From Isoetes engelmannii (taxonomy: Eukaryota; Streptophyta; Lycopodiopsida; Isoetales; Isoetaceae): a stretch of DNA of 33,488 bases. The notes beneath the pieces were generated by a model. It was not told the DNA's origin, did not search any database, and saw only the letters and a program-made list of their open reading frames with translations. Positions 1 to 8,677 of this stretch are shown piece by piece (the stretch's first letter is position 1; each line of letters opens with the position of its first letter). The stretch lies in contig JAANSK020262604.1 in NCBI GenBank assembly GCA_011763485.2, positions 1-33,488 on the forward strand, in the 5' to 3' direction. The position numbers were made by a program, and so were the translations under genes.

Positions 1-121
1 CATATACAACAACTTCCAGATTCGTCAGATGCAGTCTTCAAATACTCGTGTGATTATAATCAACCTCAACTGCAACTATTCACTGCAATTGTTACCATAA
101 TATAACATGACCTACTTTCAA

Positions 122-400
122 CATGGCAAGATTCGTGAGTTCTAACGCATAATGAAGTTGTCCATCCCTGTAACCTGTTGAAATGTTGCCAGGTGAACCC
201 GATGACTTGGATGATGTGAAGGATAATTTCAATGTAGATGACTATGACCAAGTCTTCGACACGTTAAAAATAAATCACATTGATCCCTTTAGGGTGGACC
301 GTATACAAAGAGGTATGGCAAGATTCGTGAGTTCTTAACGTATAATGAAGTTCTTCGTCCCTCTAACTGGTTGAAATGTTGCCAGGTGAACCCATTCATA
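122..400. repeat. Two direct copies of an 80-bp segment, period about 190 bp
   Basis: A segment beginning ATGGCAAGATTCGTGAGTTC and ending with ATGTTGCCAGGTGAACCC occurs at about 124-201 and again at about 314-393, with few differences. Each copy ends with an ATG that opens a frame: after the first copy about 50 codons rich in Asp (DDLDDVKDNFNVDDYDQVF), after the second the 113-codon frame at 376-717. This looks like a local duplication inside some larger coding or transposon-derived unit that runs off the left edge. Family not recognised. Confidence 0.7.
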
Positions 401-717
401 TCCAAACAGGTACTCTCCAGGATGACATCAATAACAACGAGCCTAACATCGCCACCGATAGAGGGCATCTCAGGCCTAACGGTGCGATACTGGTTGATCA
501 GGTCGCCACTAATAGAGGGCATCTCAGTGCATTACTGATTGATCAGGTTCATGATCGCAAAGTGGATCAAGAAAGCCTTGTTGAATATGCTGAAGATAAC
601 TTGCAGGATATGCCAAACCGGACGGGCTACAGTGACAGGGATACAGATGTTCGCATAGAACAGATGACTGTGAATGAGGATGAGACGCCAGATGTTGTGA
701 TGGAATCCCCTCATTGA
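376..717 (+). CDS. Hypothetical 113-codon ORF with an internal repeat
   Basis: An open frame of 113 codons, acidic in its second half, with no domain I recognise. Residues about 30-58 hold two copies of a short repeat, ATDRGHLRPNGAILVDQV and ATNRGHLSALLIDQV, visible in the DNA as a repeat of roughly 55 bp. The start ATG lies in the duplicated segment described for 122-400, so the frame may be the 3' exon or tail of a longer unit, possibly transposon-derived. No splice or promoter evidence settles this. It may also be non-coding. Confidence 0.25.
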   Translation: MLPGEPIHIQTGTLQDDINNNEPNIATDRGHLRPNGAILVDQVATNRGHLSALLIDQVHDRKVDQESLVEYAEDNLQDMPNRTGYSDRDTDVRIEQMTVNEDETPDVVMESPH

Positions 718-1278
718 CCCAGTCCCAATCGCCATTGCGATTATCCATAGGCTTATTTGTGATTCATTTCATGGTACTATTGTATTATTCTTAATTCAAA
801 TAAGTGTTCACATGTAAATAACAAATCTTTACGTGTATTGTATTTACTACGAGCCCGCTTGTCCATGTTTTGCCGCAACCGCGATCTTTTCGACCTTATA
901 TCACGTACGCCGGAACTCAGATAATACTTCAGTTCATCTGAAACCGTCAGTGTCTATGCGAAGAAACGGTTGACTAGAATTTTATTTTTTATTTTTTATT
1001 TTTTTTTTTTTTGTGGTGAATTGTATTGCCTGAGTGCTTTTTTGCTTCTAAGGCAGGATGACCGTGCAAAAACTACTCTTTATACGCCCCTGACAAGCTA
1101 TTTGGAGCAGAATGAGAATGTACGCATTCTCAAATTAATAAATTCGTGCATTTACTTCTTTGTTTTATGTGTTTATTTCATTTGCGTAAGGTTGTTATTT
1201 TATTTTTGTGTTAGGCCTATTATCATAATGTTACAGAGGTCACGCATCATTTGCAAAATCAACAAAGTAAGAGGGACA
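718..1278. other. No gene seen
   Basis: AT-rich DNA with a T-rich run near 980-1012. Open frames here are short and have no recognisable product. Confidence 0.5.
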
Positions 1279-1437
1279 TGGTCTAGTGGCAGGACCTTAA
1301 ACCGCCACACCCGAGGTCACGGGTTCAAACTTGACCAATATTGGTCTAGTAATGGGGACCTTAAAATTCCATTGCCCCGAGGTGACGGGTTCAAGTATGA
1401 TCCATTGGTCCTGTGGTAGAGACCTTAAACCTGCCAT
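1279..1437 (+). repeat. Three tandem tRNA-like units (SINE-like)
   Basis: Units start at 1279, 1342 and 1406, a period of 63-64 bp. Each begins TGGTCTAGT or TGGTCCTGT, resembling the A box of a pol III promoter in the D-arm of a tRNA. Units 1 and 2 continue through CCGAGGTCACGGGTTCAA or CCGAGGTGACGGGTTCAA, close to a B box / T-arm. Unit 3 ends before its B box. The units are too diverged from a tRNA fold to be functional tRNA genes. A tandem tRNA-derived SINE head, or a tRNA pseudogene cluster, is the likeliest reading. Confidence 0.55.
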
Positions 1438-2107
1438 ATGTAATGGATAATCACATGCAAAGCAGCCCCTAGCATAGAATCGGGATGATCGTGCCTAGGA
1501 GTGCATTGGCTTCCATGTGATATGTAGAATAAAGTGAAGTAGAATGTAATCATGATGTGATGATGAATGGACTGACGTCCTTCAATAAAAAAAAAAATAG
1601 TAATAACTCTCTTACAGCCAAACTCTTGGCTTAAAGCAGGTTCTTGGCACAAATTCACCACCCAACCAAATTCAAGCTTGAAAACATAAGCAAGCAGGAT
1701 CTTTCTGACTCCATCCAATCCTGAGAATCTGATAGAGCAACCGCTCTCTGAATTTCGCCTTCAAGGATTAGACATGAATAGGCTTTGGATCTAAGTTTGA
1801 AGGAAGGATTTGAGTCTGCAATACCCCCTCGAAATAAGAAACCAATTCTTTTTATAGGCATGTTTGCCTCTTGTAAAAGATTCACTTTTTACACATGTTT
1901 AATTCTAGCTCACTTTATATAGACCAATATTTGTTCTTAACATTACTAAGGTTTACTTCAATATATATGTATTTATTTTAATGGTAAAACATTCTAAAGG
2001 TTAGATGGTCCAATGGAAATACAAAATTGCACCTTGCTTGTTTATGCTCATCCATCAAATCTTCTGAACTACTTCCTCGAGCTTGTACCATAACAATTCC
2101 TTCCCAT
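1438..2107. other. No gene seen
   Basis: Mixed-composition DNA with a short A-run near 1589-1600. Both strands have only short open frames without recognisable domains. Confidence 0.5.
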
Positions 2108-2310
2108 CCTAAGATTGATCGACCACGATTATCTACCCTGCAGAAATAAGTACTTTCCTCCCCATCTCAAGACTGATCAAACTCGATCATCTGCCTTCCC
2201 AGAATACGTTCTTTAAAGACTGATTGAACTCAATCATCTTTCTTAAAGATTTTCATCCATTCTCAAAGATTAATCGTACTCGATTGTCTGTCTTGAGAAG
2301 TAACAACTTT
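2108..2310. repeat. Four degenerate tandem copies of a palindrome-bearing 50-bp unit
   Basis: The core AAGACTGATCAAACTCGATCATCTG recurs in variant form near 2110, 2166, 2216 and 2264, spaced about 48-56 bp. Each core is an imperfect palindrome (TGATCNNACTCGATCA), so the array offers regularly spaced dyad sites. No coding frame explains it. Confidence 0.65.
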
Positions 2311-2860
2311 TTCACAAAGCTAGTCAACTATCTCTTTGAAAAGCTTTCCACCAGGCTGGACTTACCGTCTGCCTTGAGAGACATCTCTAGAAACACACTT
2401 AGGATCTGGCTATTGCACTGCAGTCGCAATAACCTCTTAGTAACTTTAATCAAAAGAAACCATTTGAAAACAATTAAATGGTTTAGAATCTCAGTTATAC
2501 TTTAAATCGCTAACACCTAAACCCTTAGGTTGCTCCATGCATCTATAAAAAGTAAGAATGTCTCCCATAATAATTCGTGCAAAACAATCTGCAAACTCAA
2601 TGAGGAACGTCAAAACTAGCAACCAAATTGCTATGGTTCTTTGGGTTATGCAATAAGTGCGTGCAACTTGTTGAATTAATCTATAATACTCACCATAACC
2701 AATTTAACTCATCACAATAGGTTTTAAAATAATAATTCAAAATAGGTATAACTTTACCACTCACCTCCTTCAGTCACTTACCAGAGGCAAAATGTGGAGG
2801 TGACGCCCACTTCAGGGGATAAATTATTATACGCATATTTTTTTTTTATTAGCCATAATG
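2311..2860. other. No gene seen
   Basis: AT-rich sequence without recognisable genes or elements. Confidence 0.5.
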
Positions 2861-2960
2861 GCTTTAGCTAAACTTCCTCGAAAGTAATCCCAAAACCTTC
2901 TATGCTTTAGCTAAACTACATAAATGTTTCCTCTCATACTTTCTAGTGTTTAGCTAAACT
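2861..2960. repeat. Three spaced copies of CTTTAGCTAAACT
   Basis: CTTTAGCTAAACT or GTTTAGCTAAACT occurs at about 2862, 2905 and 2948, a period near 43 bp, with weakly similar DNA between. The core TTTAGCTAAA is a perfect palindrome. Confidence 0.6.
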
Positions 2961-3845
2961 AACCCAAAATTTTCATCCTAAAAGGGTTAGTCCCTGATAA
3001 ACTTGCAATATTGAGTTTTGCATTGCAGGAGGGCTTTTCTCGTATGGTTGGGACTATAATTCCTGGCATGCATTGTATGCAAAATCGTATGGTTTGCCGT
3101 GTTTGAACAGAAATTGTTCAAAAGATGAAAGGCATGTTGCAAATTGTTCACATGTTTGTCCTGGATGCATCCATCTTTTTTTACTTAAGGGTTTGTGCTT
3201 CTTTCATTTGTTAAAATATTGTGTTATTTATTATCTAGGACCATTGGTCTATTTTATACCATTAGAAGTTGCAGGGAAGTTTTTGATCGAAAAATAGGTG
3301 GTCATTGATCTGACATAAATCTCGGCGCAAGATCAATGGTCAAAAATAAACTTGCAACATAAACCCATAAACATGTGATTTTCGACAATGTTACATAGCG
3401 AGAAAAAGAAAAAGGGGGACCATGAAATTACCGCCCCAAACAACAGGATTTTAATCGAGCTACCTTCACTCAATTTCCAGCCAACTTCCTCTTGCTTGCC
3501 GCTCACGCGATTTGTAGCCCTGGTAAACAGGGCTGCCACGAATCGAGAATCAGTCAAAAAAGAGGTAGAAAAGGAAAAAAAAAGAACAAAATTTCATCGT
3601 CCCTTTTATAGTCTGCAAATTTCAGTGACCTGAAAATTTCAAGTGACACGTCATTTGACCAGGGTTCAAAAAAAGTGAGGTTAATCTCATGTTTGTCCTC
3701 TAAAATTTGCCAGCATCCTAATGTTATTGACATGAGCAGGACATGCCGTCCTACAAAATCTTGTCTTATTCCTTTTAAGGGGAGGAGGATTTTTTTAGTA
3801 ATTACATATACATGTAGAATTTATTTACTACAACTTTCTTATCTA
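2961..3845. other. No gene seen
   Basis: AT-rich sequence. Open frames on both strands reach about 80 codons but show no domain or coding bias I can recognise. Confidence 0.5.
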
Positions 3846-3893
3846 AGAAGAAGAAGAAGAGGAGGAGGAGGAGGAGGAGGAGGAGGAGGAGGA
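3846..3893. repeat. (GAA/GGA)n microsatellite, tail of a LINE
   Basis: A pure purine trinucleotide run. Read on the minus strand it directly follows the LINE 3' end GTGGACGTTAAAAT, so it is best explained as the element's simple-repeat tail. Confidence 0.85.
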
Positions 3894-5020
3894 TTTTAAC
3901 GTCCACGAGAACCCAATCAGGTTATGGGAACAGTACAAGAAAGGGGGCCGAGGCCTAGATAAAAAACTCACGTGCTCAACAAGAGAAAATACAACACAAT
4001 GCTAGTAAATGGAATAAATGTGTGAAGCTAGTCCCACACAGCCCAGGGGTCAGGAGGCGATTGATCCTGAATGATAGCATGGCCGTGGCGATACACTGCC
4101 CACTTATGTTGCATGCGGGCCTCGCGGACCCGACAAAGTTCCTCTCTGCGCCTGCACAGTTGGGCGGGCGTGAGATCTTCTTGCACGGAGAAGGTGGTCC
4201 CCTTCAAGTGGTTGCCGTGCCGCAGAACATGCAGTCGGGCGACGACGTCTCGAAACTGGACCAAGAGGTGATGAGGACGGTCGGGCCGTACTGCTCCGAC
4301 CCAACTAGCAGACTCAATACGGGGCGCTTCAATCTGCATTTCCTTCGCGAAGAATCAGCGTGCCTCCTCTAGACCCGAGCAATCATCCTGCTGTGGAAGC
4401 CCAATAATGCGTAAATTCAGCGACGGGGGGGCCATGGCAGGAGCTGTCTGTGCAGAAGTGTGTACTGACATTGCGTCCGGGTGCAACGAACCCTCCGTCT
4501 ATGTAGCTACGGAGGTGGTATGGGGCGCATGATGCACTGGTGTGACAACTGGAGCTGGCAGTCGGATGCTGGCGTTGGCACCGAAGGATTAGCTCACCCG
4601 GCCTGCTCACGTTCCAAATCTGGTAGAAATTCTCTTAACAACTGCAATAGCTGTGTCCATCGCTCGACGGAGACGGTCAGTGACTTGCGAGCCTTCCCGC
4701 CAGTCGAGTGAATAGCATACAAATGCTCGCGGAGCCTGAGCGGAAGACACTGAGCTTGTTGGTCTAAAGATGAGGTATCAAGCCCAATTCGAAGAGGCTG
4801 TTGTGGCCCGAAAAGAGAGGCAGACAAATCTATGGGAACAGCTGGGGCCTGACCATGTAGTTGGACGCGGGAACGGGAGCTCGGGGGATGGGGGGCGACT
4901 GTGGCAACAAAGAGTCTCGCACAGAGGGCCTGTCCTTAGCCATCCGTACAACAAACCTCTCACTGGCAGGGGGCCTATGGGCCATGGGCTTATGGGCCAT
5001 GGTGTAGAATTTCACTTAAA
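3894..5020 (-). mobile_element. Truncated LINE-like element with ORF1 only
   Basis: Minus-strand retroposon remnant. Its 3' end (about 3890-3945) carries GTGGACGTTAAAAT followed by a microsatellite, an end shared with the loci near 6985 and 31100. The body is GC-rich, unlike its flanks, and encodes an ORF1-type C-terminal domain (4028-4339). Upstream are Pro-rich and helical ORF1-like segments in other frames (4594-4827, 4830-5015). The ORF1 C-terminus is followed only by about 130 bp of 3' UTR, with no endonuclease or reverse transcriptase. This is either an ORF2 deletion or a non-autonomous ORF1-only (HAL1-like) family. The left boundary is approximate. Confidence 0.55.
4028..4339 (-). pseudogene. 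LINE ORF1p-like C-terminal domain fragment
   Basis: A 103-codon frame. Its pattern (VQFRDVVARLHVLR, then LKGTTFSVQEDLTPAQLCRR, then a helical Arg/Glu-rich segment and AVYRHGHAII) follows the C-terminal domain of L1-type ORF1 proteins (Transposase_22 family). That domain has the order inhibitory-strand / LKG / SVQEDL-type turn / RRxEL helix, and helps the ORF1 trimer bind RNA. The assignment is by pattern recall, not a search. Upstream ORF1 segments lie in different frames, so the gene is broken by frameshifts. It ends TRP-ALA-VAL-TRP-ASP just before the 3' UTR. Confidence 0.5.
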
Positions 5021-5644
5021 AAATATTAACTTAAAGTTCATTTATCTTTTCTTTTATAATTAAACCCAAATTCTTTCATTTTTCTCCCTTTTTCATTTTC
5101 CTTTTTTTTTTCTTTTCCAGCTCTTCTTGGCGTGGGTAGGAACATGCAGACAACCATAGGTTAAGAGTAGAAAAGAGAAGTTCCATTCCACCCATGGTTA
5201 AATAGATGGCCGCCAATCCAGAGCTCAAAGGTAAAAAGAACAGGTCAGGTTCCATTTTTATTCTTTTCAAGTTTCAGAGCAGACAACAATGACATGATTT
5301 TATTGTTCTAAAGAAATTGGATCCTAGGATCTAATGTTTTGGTGTATTGGTTGGGTGCAGCCTTAGATCGGACGGTCACGATTTGTTTGACATAATTGGA
5401 CGGTTTAAAGTTTGTTGGGTTGGCTACGCCAATGCTTCCCCTGACGAGTTCCAGCAAGCTTTAGCTTTAGGTTTTATTTCTTAATCTAGCTCATTTGTTT
5501 TCAACGCGTCTCTCGCTTTCTTATAGTGCAGAGCAAGAACGAATGATCAGAGAGCAGATGTTAGTTCTGCGGGCCGAAAGTTTTTTTCCCCTCTCGTACT
5601 TAGCGCCCTAAAATTTTGTGATTGAATATAGTGGCCAATGAACT
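5021..5644. other. No gene seen
   Basis: T-rich then mixed DNA, without recognisable coding or element structure. Confidence 0.5.
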
Positions 5645-5765
5645 TCTTTGCAAGCATAAGAGCGGGGTCTTATCTGTGTTATTAGGTTATTTGCAAGCAT
5701 AAAAGCAAAATCTGTGTTGTTAAAGTCATATTCGTGTCGTTAGGTTCTTTGCAAGTGTAAGTAGC
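5645..5765. repeat. Tandem repeat, three degenerate copies of about 50 bp
   Basis: Units begin CTTTGCAAGCATAAGAGC (about 5645), TTTGCAAGCATAAAAGC (about 5689) and CTTTGCAAGTGTAAG (about 5748). TCTGTGTTATTAGGTT-like sequence lies between them. Confidence 0.65.
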
Positions 5766-6794
5766 AGCGAAATATTGCGGTGGTTCTTAGAGCAGATGCG
5801 GAAGATTAGGCAGAACACTTGGAGCCAAGGCACAAAGCTTTGGTGATGGTGGGAAGAATTCATGGCAGCACCAAGGTAAAAGAATATAGATAGGGCACTG
5901 ATATTCTGCTAGGCCTTTTCGATTCCTTAAAGAGCATCCAAATAAATGCATTGCTTTGTTTTGCGGGTGCAGACTCAGCTTCTTGGCACAAAGGCCCCTA
6001 CTGCTCTGCACGCACACAATAATTTTTTTTCCACAGAGCAGACAATAATTTTTTTCCCACAGAGCAGTGATTCGAAGTTATGAGCAGGTTTGTAATAATG
6101 AACGTTTTCCTCTGTTGTTTTGGCATTGTTGGCAACAGAAGAGCAATCTGGAGTAATTGAGTTGCTTTGTGGAAACTATGCACATAAAAAAAATAAAAAA
6201 TAAAATAAAAAAAAAGATACTATTTCATTGTTAATCATTTAGCTGCATGTGTCAAATGGGAAACACTTTTGTTGATTTTGTTTGAATGATCTAATGTTTT
6301 ATATAAGGTACTCTTTCATTTGTTAATCATTTAGCTGCATTTCTTTTGTGAGTTTTGTTTGGTTTTAGGTTTTATTTAGGATTGAATCAATGCGGTAAAA
6401 TCTAGGCTGCTTGATTATCTCAGCACGCAACGTATGCCTTGCGGTGTATCTCAAGGTAAAGCCAATCAAATTCGTTCAAAAAGGGAAAACACAAGAATGT
6501 GACCATTGTTGACATATGTGGAAGCTACCAATTTTCTATGTGTAGGTCTGGCATTCGGCATAAGATGCTACCATGATATTTGAAGAAGCCATACATACCT
6601 ATGATGGGAATGATATATGGAATAGTCCATATCAAATATGCAAAATGCTTTCCAGCATTGGGGCATCCTCAACATATTACCTAAAGACCTGCACGAAATC
6701 TCTTCATGTGTAAGATATCAAGCATTTCATCCAGTGGCTTATGCAGCTTTGCGTCCGGGAGTCAGCTTTATGTACTTCATGATTTTATTTGCTG
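5766..6794. other. No gene seen
   Basis: AT-rich DNA with A-runs near 6187-6215. Open frames up to 76 codons have no recognisable product. An unrecognised exon cannot be excluded. Confidence 0.45.
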
Positions 6795-6868
6795 CAAGTT
6801 TACACTTTGCAGATAGAGATGCTACATGATACAAGTTTACACTTTGCAGATGGAAATGCTACATGATA
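6795..6868. repeat. 37-bp tandem duplication
   Basis: CAAGTTTACACTTTGCAGAT followed by RGARATGCTACATGATA occurs twice in direct succession (6795 and 6832), with two or three differences. Confidence 0.85.
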
Positions 6869-6911
6869 TGTAAGGGATTAACTGGAACCATTTTAGCAAA
6901 CATTTTGTAGA

Positions 6912-6984
6912 CTAGAATAGAATAGAATAGAATAGAATAGAATAGAATAGAATAGAATAGAATAGAATAGAATAGAATAGAATA
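6912..6984. repeat. (TAGAA)n microsatellite, about 14 copies
   Basis: A pure pentanucleotide array. Read on the minus strand it is (ATTCT)n placed directly after GTGGACGATAAAAATATT, so it appears to be the simple-repeat tail of a retroposon. Confidence 0.95.
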
Positions 6985-7100
6985 ATATTTTTATCGTCCA
7001 CAGAGACCATCATAAAATGGAAATGCTCTTCGAAATGTTGCAGGTACCTTACAAATGAAAGTGGTGGTGCTGTTTCATGAGCAAATTTGATGTCTAAAAA
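6985..7100 (-). mobile_element. Retroposon 3' end sharing the LINE terminus
   Basis: The minus strand reads GGTCTCTGTGGACGATAAAAATATT and then (ATTCT)n, matching the 3' ends at 3890 and 31100. How far the element extends to the right is unclear. No coding part is seen. Confidence 0.5.
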
Positions 7101-7154
7101 CAACATCACATTGAGCTCTATCATGCTGAATCTAAACATCAAATTCTATATAAA

Positions 7155-7470
7155 AAAACAATTCACAAGAGAAGCAAAACCTGGCTCTCATGATGCAAGA
7201 ATAAAACAGTTGGGTGTTAAAAAGAACAATTCACAAGAGAAGCAAAGCATGCCTCATGATGCACAATTCGATGGAGAGTAGTGCATACATGAGAGTATAC
7301 ATGAGAGATTAAATTAAGGAGCAAGAGAATTGCCTCATAATGCACAATTCGATTGAGAGTGCATGCATGAGAGATGGAAATTAGCAGCAAGAGAGATTGA
7401 AATTAAGCAACAAGAGATTTGATCTAAGAGAGATTGAAATTAAGCAACAAGAGATTTGATCCTTACGTAA
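7155..7470. repeat. Zone of overlapping short tandem duplications
   Basis: Several units are repeated. AACAATTCACAAGAGAAGCA occurs near 7157 and 7224. TGCACAATTCGATNGAGAG occurs near 7260 and 7340. AGATTGAAATTAAGCAACAA occurs at 7394 and 7431, an almost perfect 37-bp duplication. The periods differ (about 67, 78 and 37 bp), so these are successive independent duplications. Confidence 0.75.
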
Positions 7471-7898
7471 CATTCTTCACATTCCTTAGATACAAAATGA
7501 ACCCTTCTCCTATGTGTAGAACTAGAGCACATCAATTTTTGGATTCCTATATCTTTAGCATGTGTTATTAGTTATAGTTCTAATGAAGCCCAAAGGTTTT
7601 GAGAACCCTTAAGCCTATTTATTGATTTATGGTAAGGAGTTTGAGCGGAACATGTTTCTATTCACACAGGTTCCTAACTTATGGCCAGCAACCGTTACTA
7701 GTTTTGTCCTATTGTTTTTGTATTGGATTAGACACGTCCTACTAAACTTGAGATGTCCTATTATTTATTCCAAGACGAAAAGGATTTTTGTTTACCTTAG
7801 TTTAAAAAAAAAAATTGAACCCTGCGTTTGACCAACGAATGTGTCATTTGTACGAAGTCAAATAAACGATGAACCTTTCCACAAACCGAGGAATGACG
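7471..7898. other. No gene seen
   Basis: AT-rich sequence with no recognisable feature. Confidence 0.5.
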
Positions 7899-8004
7899 AT
7901 TGCCAGCATCTAATATTTAATGCCTTCAAATCCATTCACAACTGGCTAGGTTGGTATTGCCAGCATCAAATATTTGCCTTCAAATCCATTCACAACTGAC
8001 TAAT
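7899..8004. repeat. 57-bp tandem duplication
   Basis: ATTGCCAGCATC, then ATATTT, then GCCTTCAAATCCATTCACAA occurs at 7899 and 7956, differing by a few bases and a 3-bp gap. Confidence 0.85.
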
Positions 8005-8263
8005 TCTGTTGCAAGTGGTCTACCTGGTAGCAGGTTTCTCGATTGGTCTTACAGATACTCAATTGCCGACGTACCATAATTGGTCTTATTACAGATCTTG
8101 CAGGGACACAGGCCAGTAATGCCCTCCCCATTATAATAACCCTGTACAATACTACAACACTAAAAATACCATGTTGAACTTACCCAACTGCTTCTATGTG
8201 TCAGAGGTCTAGCTAGAGACAATCCTTGACTGGCTAGAGGTAAAAATGCTTTGATAGGGATAA
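8005..8263. other. No gene seen
   Basis: Unremarkable sequence between a tandem duplication and the foldback pair. Confidence 0.45.
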
Positions 8264-8356
8264 TGTTAAGGGGCAGGCCATTTCGCCGGGTAAGGGCCTG
8301 GCGAGCCCGTAGGGCGAGCCGGGTCCGCACCCCACGAAATGGCCTGCCCCTTAACA
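8264..8356. mobile_element. GC-rich 93-bp foldback (MITE-like hairpin)
   Basis: Arms 8265-8285 and 8335-8355 are 21-bp perfect inverted repeats beginning GTTAAGGGGCAGGCC. The pairing continues imperfectly to the centre, so nearly the whole segment is one hairpin, and both strands translate to a similar Arg-rich peptide. No clear target duplication is visible. A MITE remnant is likely. A small-RNA hairpin precursor is the alternative. Confidence 0.6.
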
Positions 8357-8363
8357 CTTACCT

Positions 8364-8515
8364 ACGAAAAAATAGGGCAGAGAACATTATGGCCCTGCCA
8401 CGTATGCACAAGCACAGACCACGTAGGCACAAGCCTAGCCACGTAGGCATAGGCCAATTACAGGTTTTCAAAACACCTGTAATATGGCATAATTTCCTAT
8501 GCCCTGTTTTTTCGT
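8364..8515. mobile_element. Second foldback, 152 bp, with inner tandem motif
   Basis: Terminal arms of about 28 bp (8364-8391 and 8488-8515; ACGAAAAAATAGGGCA against its complement) pair with a few mismatches. A second inverted pair lies inside, ATTACAGGT (8457-8465) and ACCTGTAAT (8475-8483). Three copies of CCACGTAGGCACAAGC-like sequence occupy 8398-8452. Probably a MITE adjoining the first foldback. Confidence 0.6.
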
Positions 8516-8677
8516 GTTGGATTTGAACTCAGTTGTCGCCTATTTCTTCTCCATAGTGTTCAATAAAATATTCGTTTTCATATAATGAATCAAGAAAACA
8601 AAAATGCATGTTATTAATAAATTCATTTCCAATCTTCCATTTCATAATTGTACAAATCACTTTACGCACTAATTGAT

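Noticed and set aside
1279-1437. Genuine tRNA genes
   Set aside because: Only box-like similarity. No consistent acceptor and anticodon stems.
4022-4372. Plus-strand 116-codon ORF
   Set aside because: It is the shadow of the minus-strand LINE ORF1-like frame in GC-rich DNA.
8160-8526. Arg-rich ORFs on both strands
   Set aside because: They arise from the foldback palindrome, which gives similar peptides on either strand.
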